This document shows, one piece after another, positions 1 to 7,586 of a DNA stretch of 19,139 bases (within the stretch, counting starts at the first letter, position 1; the number at the start of each line of letters is the position of its first letter). Source of the stretch: DATAVB01 sp040414495 (GTDB lineage: Bacteria; Actinomycetota; Actinomycetes; Mycobacteriales; QHCD01). Under the pieces are notes generated by a model, which was given only the letters and a program-made list of their open reading frames with translations, was not told the DNA's origin and did not search any database. The translations under genes and the position numbers were made by a program. The DNA lies in the NCBI GenBank assembly GCA_040414495.1, contig JBEDUI010000254.1, positions 1-19,139 on the forward strand. Reading direction: 5' to 3'.

Positions 1-216
1 TATTGCCAGATCGCTGATACGGGTGGTCCGGGCGGCGGTGTGCTCAAGGTCCGGGCCTGGTTCCGGGCCGAGGTTCGGGTCGAGGAATGGGATCCGCAAT
101 TCGAGATCCCGCACCGATACCTGGTGCCGTCGCATGAGGTTCGCGAGCGGATCACCGCGGCCGAAGGTGAGTGGCCGATTATCAACCGCGCGTTGCGGGA
201 GGCCGGCCTCGGCTGA
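1..216 (+). CDS. C-terminal fragment of an unrecognised protein
   Basis: The frame beginning at base 1 is open for 71 codons and stops with TGA at 214-216; the 5' end lies outside the window. The peptide ends in a charged, non-membrane segment with sequences such as RYLVPSHEVRERI and NRALREAGLG. I do not recognise the family. It is called real because it is open from the edge, has actinobacterial-looking codon use, and stops only 12 bases before the convergent stop of the next gene, leaving no other explanation for the stretch. Confidence 0.6.
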   Translation, partial: YCQIADTGGPGGGVLKVRAWFRAEVRVEEWDPQFEIPHRYLVPSHEVRERITAAEGEWPIINRALREAGLG

Positions 217-228
217 GGATGGCACCAC

Positions 229-948
229 TCAGACGAGGACACCGCCACCGTCGACCGTGATGATCGAGCCGGTCGCGAAACGCTCGTTCATCAGGTACAG
301 GTACGCCTCGGCGATATCCTGCGGCTCGCCCACGCGCCCGACCGGCAGGCTTTTCGCGGTGTCGGTGTAAAGCTGCTCGCGGACTGTTTCATCCAGACCG
401 TCCCACAGCGGCGAGCGAACCACGCCCGGCGATACGGCATTGACCCGGATCGGTGCCAATTCGACCGCGAGCGCCCGGGTGAGCGCTTCGATCGCGCCGC
501 AGATGCTCGATCCGACCGACCAGCCGGCCTGTGGGCGATCCTTGGCGTTGCCGGTGGTCAACACGATCGAGCCACCGGGCCGAATCAGCGGTGCGGCCGC
601 CTTGACCGCGGCCAGCGCGCCGAAATATCGCAACGCGAAGAATTTCCGGGCCGCATCGAGGTCGAGATTGTCTACTGTGGACAAGGTTAGGTTATCGCCG
701 GCCGTGAAGACCAGATGGTCGATCGGGCCAATCTCCCCCAGCAGCGCGGAAATCGCGGTCGCGTCGGTCAGATCGGCGGCGTGGCCGGCGGTTCCGGCCG
801 GCAACGACCGGACCGCCCGTCCGACCCGTTCTGCGTTACTGGAGACCACGGTCACCTGGGCTCCGGCCGCGGCGGCCGATTCGGCCACCGCATAACCGAT
901 TCCCGATGTTCCGCCAAGCACGAGGACGTGCGCTCCCTGCAGTGTCAT
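229..948 (-). CDS. SDR-family oxidoreductase-like protein lacking the catalytic Tyr/Lys
   Basis: A 239-residue protein of classical short-chain dehydrogenase size. The N-terminal Rossmann nucleotide-binding motif GGTSGIG is at residues 12-18, the acidic/adenine-pocket stretch AADLTD around 57-62, and the family C-terminal region VNAVSPGVV at 169-177. However, where classical members have YxxxK just before the helix EALTRALAVELAP (154-166), this protein has G146 and C150, and the catalytic serine position reads VLTTG. Nucleotide binding therefore looks intact but standard SDR chemistry does not. The start ATG at 948 is preceded by GAGAGGA at suitable spacing. It is divergent from the LysR gene, which probably regulates it. 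It may bind NAD(P)(H) as a sensor or use different catalytic residues; the substrate is unknown. Confidence 0.9.
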   Translation of the reverse strand: MTLQGAHVLVLGGTSGIGYAVAESAAAAGAQVTVVSSNAERVGRAVRSLPAGTAGHAADLTDATAISALLGEIGPIDHLVFTAGDNLTLSTVDNLDLDAARKFFALRYFGALAAVKAAAPLIRPGGSIVLTTGNAKDRPQAGWSVGSSICGAIEALTRALAVELAPIRVNAVSPGVVRSPLWDGLDETVREQLYTDTAKSLPVGRVGEPQDIAEAYLYLMNERFATGSIITVDGGGVLV

Positions 949-1029
949 CTACATTCCTCTCGTTCAACCGATGACTCCACGGTGCGGCCGAAACCCGGAC
1001 GCCGTCCAAGACCCGTTTCGTCGCCTGTA

Positions 1030-1044
1030 ATACCCTTCAGGTAT
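1030..1044. promoter_or_regulatory. LysR-type binding palindrome
   Basis: The 15-base element ATACC-CTTCA-GGTAT is a perfect 5-bp inverted repeat and contains the T-N11-A core (T1031, A1043) that LysR-family activator sites share. It lies between the divergent SDR and lysR genes, directly in front of the lysR ribosome binding site. It is likely the site at which the LysR protein represses its own gene and controls the SDR gene 82 bases away. Assignment is from position and symmetry only. Confidence 0.6.
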
Positions 1045-1060
1045 CGGGCGGGAGGTGACG

Positions 1061-1924
1061 GTGGACCTCGATCTACGAAAGCTGCGGTACTTCGTCGCAG
1101 TGGCGGAGGAACTGAATTTCGGCCGGGCCGCACAGACGCTGCATATCGCCCAGCCGGTGCTATCCCGGCAGATCAGGGCGTTGGAGTCCGAACTCAACGT
1201 ACGGCTGTTCGACCGGAGCAAACGCGGCACCAGCCTCACCCCGGCCGGACGAACGTTGCTGGATGACGCCGGCCCGCTACTGGTCGCGGCCGACGCCCTG
1301 CAACGCCGGGTGAAACGAGCCGTCCGCGGCCCGACCCACTTCACCATCGGCTTCATGCCCGGCCTCACCGTCACCGGGGCCGCCCGGACGCTGGCCGACC
1401 GTCACCCCGACCTGACCGTCGATGTGGTGCGAACCTCGTGGGACGACCAGGTGGAGGTCGTCCACGATGGACGGGTTGACGTCAGCGTCGTCCGGTTGCC
1501 GGTGGATCAGCGCGGTTTGATGATCAAGCGGCTGTTCTCCGAGCCGCGGATGGCCGTCCTGCCCATCGATCATGCCCTGGCCGGCAAGGAATCCATTGAG
1601 ATCACCGATCTGGCCCACGAGCACCTGCTGCAGGATCCGGACGCCGTACCGGAATGGCGGGATATCGCAGCCGAATTGCGCACCGGGTCGAGCCGGCGCA
1701 TTCCGTCTGTCCGCACGGTGGAGGAAAAGCTCGAGTACGTCGCGGCCGGCACCGGAATCGTCATTTTGCCGCGGTCGGCCGCGACCTTCTATACCAGGCC
1801 GGATATCGCGTACGTCCAGGTCCGCGATCTGCCCGACAATGAGGTCGCACTGGCCTGGTCGGCGACCAGCCGGTCGGGGCTACTGCGGGAATTCACGGGG
1901 CTCGCGGCGGATCGGCTCAGGTAG
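1061..1924 (+). CDS. LysR-family transcriptional regulator
   Basis: About 287 residues, normal for LysR-type regulators. The N-terminal winged helix-turn-helix spans roughly residues 3-62 with the family hallmarks LRKLRYFVAVAEE, FGRAAQTLHIAQPVLSRQIR and LESELNVRLFDR; the remainder is the periplasmic-binding-protein-like effector domain. A GTG at 1055 is also in frame, but GGAGG at 1051-1055 overlaps it and sits 5 bases before GTG 1061, giving the usual N-terminus MDLDLRKLRYF, so 1061 is preferred. It is divergent from the SDR-like gene, the common LysR-target arrangement. Its last 45 bases overlap the 3' end of the convergent methyltransferase gene. Effector unknown. Confidence 0.95.
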   Translation: MDLDLRKLRYFVAVAEELNFGRAAQTLHIAQPVLSRQIRALESELNVRLFDRSKRGTSLTPAGRTLLDDAGPLLVAADALQRRVKRAVRGPTHFTIGFMPGLTVTGAARTLADRHPDLTVDVVRTSWDDQVEVVHDGRVDVSVVRLPVDQRGLMIKRLFSEPRMAVLPIDHALAGKESIEITDLAHEHLLQDPDAVPEWRDIAAELRTGSSRRIPSVRTVEEKLEYVAAGTGIVILPRSAATFYTRPDIAYVQVRDLPDNEVALAWSATSRSGLLREFTGLAADRLR

Positions 1925-2578
1925 TGGCTTGCGCAACGTGATGCACCATAATTCACGCGGCAGATCGCCTTCTTGAAATTCGATCCGGCCGATAAACCGC
2001 ATGCCGGCGGCGAAGCGATCGACCAGCGCCTGGTCGAAGTAATGCACCGCGAATCCACCGTGCTCGTAAATGTTGTCACCATGGTCGACACCGCTGCCGC
2101 AATGCGGATCTCCGATGTGTCGTACCGCGAATATGTGCCAACCGGCGGGCCGCAGCACCCGACGGATCTCTGCCGCGACGCTGATCAGAGTTTCGGTCGA
2201 GAATGCCATTGACAACAGCATGTGCGAATACACCGCGTCGGCCGATTCATCCGGCAGCGGCAACGGCTCGGTGATGTTGTGTAGCCGGGCATCCAGCCCC
2301 GCATCGAGGTCGGCCGCGCGGGCGATGAGCGCGTCCAATCCGGCCCGGGAGAAATCGAGCGCAATTACGTCAATGCCGGCCCGCAGGAACGGCACCGTAT
2401 CCCGGCCCTGACCAGCGCCCAGCTCGACAACCCGGCGTACCCCGTGCGACCGAAATACCTGCAGCGCATGCCGTCCCGGGACACTTCCCTCGAGCCCATA
2501 CATATCCGGATGCGCGTGATAGGTCGCGTCCCAGTGCCGTTGCTGGGCAACGCTCAGCTGCCGCGGATCCTCCTGCAC
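1880..2578 (-). CDS. class I SAM-dependent methyltransferase
   Basis: A 232-residue protein with a seven-strand Rossmann methyltransferase core: motif I VELGAGQGRD at residues 51-60, the ribose-binding acid in ALDFS (D75), motif IV-like ADAVYSHMLL at 113-122, and RVLRPAGWHIFAVR at 140-153. The start is GTG at 2578; no other in-frame start exists between it and the stop of the upstream kinase gene 51 bases earlier, although the Shine-Dalgarno match (GGAG) is distant. It shares strand and probably transcript with the APH-like gene at 2630-3415. The 3' end overlaps lysR by 45 bases in antisense. Substrate unknown; tellurite/thiol-type (TehB-like) small-molecule methyltransferases are one possibility. 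Confidence 0.9.
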   Translation of the reverse strand: MQEDPRQLSVAQQRHWDATYHAHPDMYGLEGSVPGRHALQVFRSHGVRRVVELGAGQGRDTVPFLRAGIDVIALDFSRAGLDALIARAADLDAGLDARLHNITEPLPLPDESADAVYSHMLLSMAFSTETLISVAAEIRRVLRPAGWHIFAVRHIGDPHCGSGVDHGDNIYEHGGFAVHYFDQALVDRFAAGMRFIGRIEFQEGDLPRELWCITLRKPLPEPIRREPREFPQ

Positions 2579-2629
2579 AACGCCATTGTCGCTCCGTTCG
2601 CCTGAGGCACCGGCGGCTCCGGATATTCC

Positions 2630-3415
2630 TTAGCGCAGTGCCTTCGTCAGGCGGTCCGAATTCGTACCCAGCCAACGCAGCTGCGTCGCGTGAAACTCCA
2701 TCGCGACGGCCGTATCGGTCGGGCCGAGGCCCCAATACTGCACCCGATCGGCCCGAACCATAACCGCCTGCTGCAACGCCGGCATAACCGCGGACCGATC
2801 GGTTACGCCGTAAGCGTCGATGAATGCCCGCAGCCGTTCACCGATATCCGGCAACGGATCGAAACCGATCTGGGCCAGCACCCGATCCGGTTCGAGCGGG
2901 ACGAACTCCCACGCCGCCAGCGCCACATCCACCATCGGATCCAATGGCCGGCAGGCATCCCAGTCGATGAACGCCACCGGCAGTCCATCCCGATAGACCG
3001 TGTTCCACGGGCCCAGATCGCCGTGCGTCATCAGCTCGCCCTCCCGGGGCGGGTGCGGGTAGAACCGGAAACCCGCTGTCTGCGGCTCAAATCCGGCCGC
3101 GGCCGTGTGCAGCTGGCGCAACAGCCGGCCCGCGGCCACCAGTGCCTCGGTCGATCGCGCCGATGCCGGCAGCCGAAGGCCCTGCCCCGGTTGCCATTCG
3201 GGATCGGCCGGAACGTGGCCAGGCAGGAAGGACAGCACCTCGGTGTCGTCCTCCACGCCGAGCACGCGCGGCGACCCGCCGAAGCCAACCGCCTCGAGGT
3301 GGCGCAGAAAGGCATGTACGCCGGGCGACCAGCTTCCCATCGGCCGACGCACCGTCTCATCCCGCCGTACCACGCCAGCGCTCATCCGCCCGCCCTGCAG
3401 GACCTCGTCCGCCAC
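2630..3415 (-). CDS. aminoglycoside phosphotransferase (APH)-fold kinase
   Basis: A 261-residue protein of the APH/choline kinase-like fold. The Brenner motif HGDLGPWN is at residues 131-138 with the catalytic Asp133, and the metal-binding segment FIDWDACRPLDPMVD at 149-163. The reading frame stays open far upstream (to 4075), but that extension runs antisense through the SMR gene. GTG at 3415 gives EVLQGGR before MSAGVVRR-x-ETVRRP, the pattern expected at the start of this family, with AGGA 9 bases upstream; ATG at 3385 is a fallback. It is divergent from the SMR exporter and followed by a methyltransferase. These kinases phosphorylate hydroxyls of small molecules; actual resistance activity is not implied. 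Confidence 0.92.
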   Translation of the reverse strand: MADEVLQGGRMSAGVVRRDETVRRPMGSWSPGVHAFLRHLEAVGFGGSPRVLGVEDDTEVLSFLPGHVPADPEWQPGQGLRLPASARSTEALVAAGRLLRQLHTAAAGFEPQTAGFRFYPHPPREGELMTHGDLGPWNTVYRDGLPVAFIDWDACRPLDPMVDVALAAWEFVPLEPDRVLAQIGFDPLPDIGERLRAFIDAYGVTDRSAVMPALQQAVMVRADRVQYWGLGPTDTAVAMEFHATQLRWLGTNSDRLTKALR

Positions 3416-3532
3416 GGTGGGAATCCTAGGGCGTAAGCCGGTACTCGTCCGAAAGGCCCGACGGGACTGGACCAGCCGACACCAGGGTCGACGCCGCGTG
3501 CCTCGCGTGTCGCGATTCGTCATCATGAAGGC

Positions 3533-3859
3533 ATGGCCTGGTTCCTGGTGATCGTCGCGAGTTTGTTCGAGACCGGTTTCGCGGTCTTTCTCAAGTTGAG
3601 CCACGGCATCACCCGGCTGTGGCCGACGATCGGATTCGCCGCGTGCGCATTGGTCAGCTTCGGCCTGCTGACGGTGGGCTTGCGGTCGCTGGAGGTCGGT
3701 CCTGCCTACGCCGTATGGACGGGGCTGGGTGCGGCCGGTGCGGCTACGGTCGGCATCCTGGCGTTGGGCGAGCAGGTCTCGGTCGTGAAGTTGGTGTCCA
3801 TCGCGTTGATTCTGGTCGGGGTCGTCGGCCTGAGCCTGTCCGGCGTGACACCAAAATAA
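3533..3859 (+). CDS. SMR-family small multidrug/guanidinium exporter (SugE/Gdx-like)
   Basis: A 108-residue protein with four predicted transmembrane helices (about 2-22, 30-50, 56-78, 85-104), the standard size of small multidrug resistance transporters, which work as antiparallel dimers in the cytoplasmic membrane. The essential proton/substrate glutamate is E13 (LFETGFAV), S42 is present, and the helix-3 motif AYAVWTGLGAAG carries Y59 and W62. The WTG-LG pattern is closer to the Gdx/SugE branch, which exports guanidinium, than to EmrE, although F16 replaces the Trp usual in Gdx and GPA replaces GTA. ATG 3533 puts Glu at position 13 as in the family; no good Shine-Dalgarno is seen, so the mRNA may be leaderless or nearly so. 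No guanidine riboswitch was recognised upstream. Confidence 0.93.
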   Translation: MAWFLVIVASLFETGFAVFLKLSHGITRLWPTIGFAACALVSFGLLTVGLRSLEVGPAYAVWTGLGAAGAATVGILALGEQVSVVKLVSIALILVGVVGLSLSGVTPK

Positions 3860-3876
3860 TTCGTTCTGTAAATAGC

Positions 3877-3906
3877 CTGTACCCCATTTCGGCGATAGCC
3901 GTACAG
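3877..3906. repeat. short inverted repeat CTGTAC-N18-GTACAG
   Basis: Arms at 3877-3882 and 3901-3906 are perfect reverse complements separated by 18 bases in the gap between the SMR gene and the MFS gene. It could be an operator or part of a terminator-like structure, but there is no T-run after it. Weak evidence. Confidence 0.25.
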
Positions 3907-3964
3907 ATGAGAATATTGTTGCATTGCTAGTGGACCCGCCGTCGCAACGACAGCCCGCCCAACG

Positions 3965-5194
3965 CTGCGGGACTGTCGTGGTTTTGCTCGATTCTGGACG
4001 GCATCGACCGTCTCCGATTTCGGCACGTACCTTACGTCGCTGGCAATTCAGGTAATCATTGTCGTTACCCTGCACGGCTCGGCGGCCGATGTCGGCGTGG
4101 TGAATGCGGCCCGTTGGCTGCCGTATCTGCTATTCGGGCTGATCGTGGGCGTGCTGGTGGACCGGTACCGCCGCAAGCCCGTCGTCGTCGCTTCGGACCT
4201 GGCATCCGGCCTCGCGCTGGCGGCGGTCCCGGTGCTGGCGTTCACTCACCACCTCGGCATCGGCCTGCTGTCGGTGATCATGGCCGTGTTCGGCATCTTT
4301 ACGCTCGTGAACGGCGCTGCCTCGATGTCGTTGTTGCCGCGGCTGGTACCAGGCCCGTTGCTGGCCGCCGGAAATGCGCGTCTGGACCAGAGCATGTCGG
4401 TGGCCCAGACTTCCGGGCCGGTGCTCGCCGGCGGCATCGTGAGCGCGATCGGCGCCCCTGTCGCCGTTCTGATCGATGCAGTGTCCTATGTGGCCTCCGG
4501 CATGGTGCTCTCGACGATTTCGGTCCAGGAGCCGCTTCCTCCGAAGCGGTCATTACGAGGGGTGCGCCGGGAGTTGGCGGAGGGGTTGTCCTGGCTGTAC
4601 CGGCATCCGACGCTTGCGCCATTGGCGATCACGACGCACGGCTGGTTTCTGTTTTCCGGTCTGCTGAGCGCGGTGTTCGTGCCATTTGCCCTCACCCAGA
4701 TCCATATCGGCGCGTTCGGACTGGGCGTCGTGCTTGCCTGCGCTGGGATCGGTGGGCTGGGTGGCGCACTGGTGTCGGCCCGGCTCGGACACCGTTTCGG
4801 CGTGGGCCCGGTGGTGATCGGCAGCAATACGGTGCTGCCGCCGGCCATGGCCGCAATGGCGTTGGCACCGGCAGGCAGCCCGCTGATCGGCGGTGTGCTG
4901 CTCGGAGTCGGGCAGTTCCTCTTTGGACTGTCGATCGGGCTTTCCAACGCCAACGAAATGGGTTACCGGCAAATCGTCACGCCAGATCGCCTGCAGGGCA
5001 GGACAAACACCACGATGCGGTCGTTGAACCGGGGTGCGCTGGTCATCGGAAGTCCGCTCGGCGGGCTGCTCGCGGACGCGATCGGGTATCGGGCCGGCCT
5101 GTGGATCGCCGCGGCCGGCTTCGCCGTGGTCACGATTGCCTTGACCGCCAGCGATTTCCGCCGTGCCCGCTTTTCCGACGCTCGGACCCGGTAG
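3965..5194 (+). CDS. MFS_3-type drug transporter (Tap/TetV-like), start unresolved
   Basis: A 12-helix major facilitator of the group that includes actinobacterial Tap-type pumps. The inter-helix 2-3 motif GVLVDRYRRKP is at about 4148-4180, and NARLDQSMSVAQTSGPVLAG, the helix 4-5 signature of this group, follows. The first in-frame canonical start is GTG 4097 (365 residues), but that would remove helix 1. The same frame upstream encodes FARFWTASTVSDFGTYLTS and LAIQVIIVVTL, exactly the expected N-terminus, and stays open back to about 3909 without ATG, GTG or TTG. Start candidates are CTG 3965, ATT 3923, or a frameshift from GTG 3930, which lies in another frame and has its own plausible N-terminal codons. 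Feature start set at CTG 3965 as a minimum for homologous coding. Confidence 0.8.
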   Translation: MRDCRGFARFWTASTVSDFGTYLTSLAIQVIIVVTLHGSAADVGVVNAARWLPYLLFGLIVGVLVDRYRRKPVVVASDLASGLALAAVPVLAFTHHLGIGLLSVIMAVFGIFTLVNGAASMSLLPRLVPGPLLAAGNARLDQSMSVAQTSGPVLAGGIVSAIGAPVAVLIDAVSYVASGMVLSTISVQEPLPPKRSLRGVRRELAEGLSWLYRHPTLAPLAITTHGWFLFSGLLSAVFVPFALTQIHIGAFGLGVVLACAGIGGLGGALVSARLGHRFGVGPVVIGSNTVLPPAMAAMALAPAGSPLIGGVLLGVGQFLFGLSIGLSNANEMGYRQIVTPDRLQGRTNTTMRSLNRGALVIGSPLGGLLADAIGYRAGLWIAAAGFAVVTIALTASDFRRARFSDARTR

Positions 5195-5246
5195 GTAATT
5201 CGCGGATACACTTACCTGGCTATCCGGGAGAGCTGGGGACGGCGCC

Positions 5247-5972
5247 ATGGCCGAGGGGCTGGGCCCGATCGAGTCCGGCAAACAGCTGCATGAACACGGC
5301 AAAGAGCCGGACGGGCCGATCGATGAAACAGAAGACAACGGCGGCGTCGGGTCCCGCCATTCTCATATCGTGCAGATATGCGAGGCCGCGCTGCTGGCCC
5401 TCGTAACGGTGGCGGCCGCCTGGTCCGGCTACGCGGCGGCGAAATGGGGAACCGCGTCACGGGTCGAGATCGCGCGCGCCTCGACATTGCGCGACCTGGC
5501 GACCAGAAACTCCCTGACCGCCCTCTCGCTCCGGACTTACGACACCTCGAGCTTCAACGCCTGGTACATCGCATTCACCCTGAATGACAAGCAAAAGCAG
5601 GCCATTGCCGAGCGCCGCTTCCGCCCGGTTTTCCGGCAGGCGTTCGAGGCCTGGATTGCCACGAACCCGTTCCAAAATCCGAATGCTCCACCGGGCCCGA
5701 CGTTTATGCCGCAGTACCAGCTCCCGGCCCAAACGAAGGCCAATCAGCTCGACAACCAGGCCGACCAGAAATTCGACTCTGGTAACCATGCCGGTACGGT
5801 TGGGGACAACTACGTCCGGATCACGGTTTTTCTCGCGGCGGTGTTATTTCTGGTCGGCATCGGCAGCTCGTTCAAGCTCTACAGCGTGCGTTACGCGCTG
5901 ATCGCCCTGGGATCGGTGCTGTTGGTGGTGTCCATTGTGCTCATTACGCAACAGCCCGGGTTGCCGGGTTGA
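5247..5972 (+). CDS. membrane protein of unknown function (three helices)
   Basis: A 241-residue protein: hydrophilic acidic N-terminus (1-40), one transmembrane helix at about 42-62 (AALLALVTVAAAWSGYAA), a soluble central domain (about 65-188) and a C-terminal helical hairpin (about 190-208 and 214-234). The central region contains RRFRPVFRQAFEAWIATNPF and NAPPGPTFMPQY, segments that I recognise as conserved in a widespread bacterial family without an assigned role. GGGGA at 5235-5239 lies 7 bases before ATG 5247. It follows the MFS gene by 52 bases and is followed by a good hairpin terminator. A helper of membrane or stress physiology is possible but not shown. Confidence 0.85.
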   Translation: MAEGLGPIESGKQLHEHGKEPDGPIDETEDNGGVGSRHSHIVQICEAALLALVTVAAAWSGYAAAKWGTASRVEIARASTLRDLATRNSLTALSLRTYDTSSFNAWYIAFTLNDKQKQAIAERRFRPVFRQAFEAWIATNPFQNPNAPPGPTFMPQYQLPAQTKANQLDNQADQKFDSGNHAGTVGDNYVRITVFLAAVLFLVGIGSSFKLYSVRYALIALGSVLLVVSIVLITQQPGLPG

Positions 5973-5976
5973 CGAT

Positions 5977-5993
5977 CCACGGCCGGGCCGTGG
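5977..5993 (+). terminator. probable hairpin terminator
   Basis: CCACGGCCGGGCCGTGG is a perfect 17-base inverted repeat four bases after the stop of the membrane protein gene, followed by GAATTTC. The stem is very GC-rich; the T-run is short, as is common in actinomycetes. Direction assigned from the gene order. Confidence 0.6.
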
Positions 5994-6030
5994 GAATTTC
6001 GCCGCGCTCACCGTACGATGCATCAAATCG

Positions 6031-6074
6031 GGCCCGAGCAAAGATGTTGGTTCGGGCCGGCCGACGCTGTCGGC
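6031..6074 (+). repeat. two adjacent inverted repeats in the leader of the DUF2252 gene
   Basis: GGCCCGA at 6031-6037 pairs with TCGGGCC at 6052-6058 (14-base loop), and immediately after it GCCGAC-GCT-GTCGGC spans 6060-6074. Both hairpins end just before the GGGGGAG ribosome site (6079-6085) of the gene at 6096. They may be a second terminator or a 5' leader structure. Confidence 0.35.
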
Positions 6075-6095
6075 GCACGGGGGAGCTGATGACCA

Positions 6096-7535
6096 ATGAC
6101 CAGGATGTCTCCGGGCGTTCTCGCCCCGCCACATGAATTGCTCACACCGGACGAATGGCGGACGCGGGGCCGCGAGAAACGCCAGGCTGTGCCGCGGCTG
6201 AGCCACGCCGAGTGGAATCCGCCCTCGGATCGGCCCGATCCGATGGACATCCTCGAAGAGCAGGCGAAGACCAGAGTGCCCGACCTCGTACCAATTCGGT
6301 ACGGTCGTATGGCCGCTTCGCCGTTCGCCTACTTTCGTGGTGCCGCCGCGCCGATGGCCTGGGATCTTGCGCACACACCCAGCACCGATATCCGGGTGCA
6401 GGCCTGCGGTGACGCGCATCTGCTGAACTTCGGCATGTTCGCCGCGCCCGACCGGCGGCTGGTATTCGATGTCAACGATTTCGACGAAACGCTGCCGGCG
6501 CCGTTCGACTGGGACGTCAAGCGGCTGGCGGCCAGCCTCGCGGTCGCCGCCCGGGAGAAGGGATTCCGCGACCGGGATGCCTACGCGGCGGCGCTGCAGG
6601 CGGCGAACAGCTACCGCACTGAAACGATCTCGTACGCCTCGATGCGCTTCCTCAAGGTCTGGTATTCCCGGATCGATGTCGAGCAGGTCACCAAGCTGTT
6701 CGACGCAATGCAGCCCAAATCGGCCGTACAGAGGCGGCGCCGCGACATCGCGAAGGCGCAGAAGCGCACGAGCCTGAAGGCGTTCCTCCGGATGTGTGAC
6801 CAGGTCGAGGGGCATTACCGGATCCGCCCGGCCAACCCGGTGATCGTACGATTCCCGATCGAACGGCACCCGGAAATTCTCAACGAGTTGCGTCACGCAA
6901 TCGCCTTGTACCAGGAGACGTTGCCGGGCGATCGGCGCGAAGTGCTGCACCGCTATTACTTCGGCGATTTCGCCCGCAAAGTGGTGGGCGTCGGATCGGT
7001 CGGCACCGAGGCTTTCGTGCTGTTGTTGCTCGGCGACCGGGAGGACGAGCCGCTGTTCCTGCAACTGAAAGAGTCCCAGGAATCGGTACTCGCCCCGTAC
7101 GCCGGGCCGAGTGAATTCAAACACCAGGGCGAGCGGGTGGTACGCGGCCAACAGCTCATTCAGGCCGCCGCTGATCCGTTCCTCGGCTGGACCAGCGGCA
7201 TCGGCAGCAGTGGAATCGCGGCAAAGGCGTTGGAGTCCGCGCCGAAGGAATACTACGTACGACAGCTGCGGGACATGAAGGGCAGCATGAGCGTCGAGTT
7301 GATGGACCGCCACCAACTCAGCTATTACGGCCGATTGTGTGGTTGGGCGCTGGCTCGCGCCCATGCCCGGACCGGCCGGGCCTCGGTGATCGCCGGCTAC
7401 CTAGGCAGCAGCGACGAGTTCGATCGCGCGATCGCCAGTTTCGCCGTCGACTACGCCGACCAGAATGACCGGGATTACCACCAGCTGCTCGAAGCGATCT
7501 CGTCGGCCCGCGTACTCGCCACTGTGGAGGGCTGA
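6096..7535 (+). CDS. DUF2252 domain protein (kinase-like fold)
   Basis: A 479-residue protein matching the DUF2252 family over nearly its full length. Characteristic segments are RYGRMAASPFAYFRG (68-82), QACGDAHLLNFG (102-113), FDVNDFDETLPAPFDWDVKRLA (starting at 124) and the C-terminal YADQNDRDYHQLL. GDAHLLN and DVNDFDE look like the catalytic-loop and metal-binding motifs of APH/HipA-type kinases, so an ATP-dependent phosphotransfer is plausible, though the biochemical role of the family is not established. ATG 6096 has GGGGGAG 10 bases upstream. The haemoglobin-ankyrin gene starts 51 bases after its stop and may share the transcript. Confidence 0.93.
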   Translation: MTRMSPGVLAPPHELLTPDEWRTRGREKRQAVPRLSHAEWNPPSDRPDPMDILEEQAKTRVPDLVPIRYGRMAASPFAYFRGAAAPMAWDLAHTPSTDIRVQACGDAHLLNFGMFAAPDRRLVFDVNDFDETLPAPFDWDVKRLAASLAVAAREKGFRDRDAYAAALQAANSYRTETISYASMRFLKVWYSRIDVEQVTKLFDAMQPKSAVQRRRRDIAKAQKRTSLKAFLRMCDQVEGHYRIRPANPVIVRFPIERHPEILNELRHAIALYQETLPGDRREVLHRYYFGDFARKVVGVGSVGTEAFVLLLLGDREDEPLFLQLKESQESVLAPYAGPSEFKHQGERVVRGQQLIQAAADPFLGWTSGIGSSGIAAKALESAPKEYYVRQLRDMKGSMSVELMDRHQLSYYGRLCGWALARAHARTGRASVIAGYLGSSDEFDRAIASFAVDYADQNDRDYHQLLEAISSARVLATVEG

Positions 7536-7586
7536 CCGCTTTACCGGCGTGCATTATCGGCGATTGTGGTCGAAGATGGACCGACA

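Noticed and set aside
3416..3532. Guanidine riboswitch (ykkC class) upstream of the Gdx-like SMR gene
   Set aside because: Fragments such as CTAGGG, GTCCGA and a CCCGACGGG hairpin are present, but their order and spacing do not fit the conserved cores of the guanidine-I, -II or -III riboswitches as I know them. A covariance-model search would settle it.
2630..4075. 481-codon minus-strand open frame
   Set aside because: Only the part up to 3415 shows APH homology; the rest is antisense to the SMR gene and its flanks with low-complexity, non-homologous sequence.
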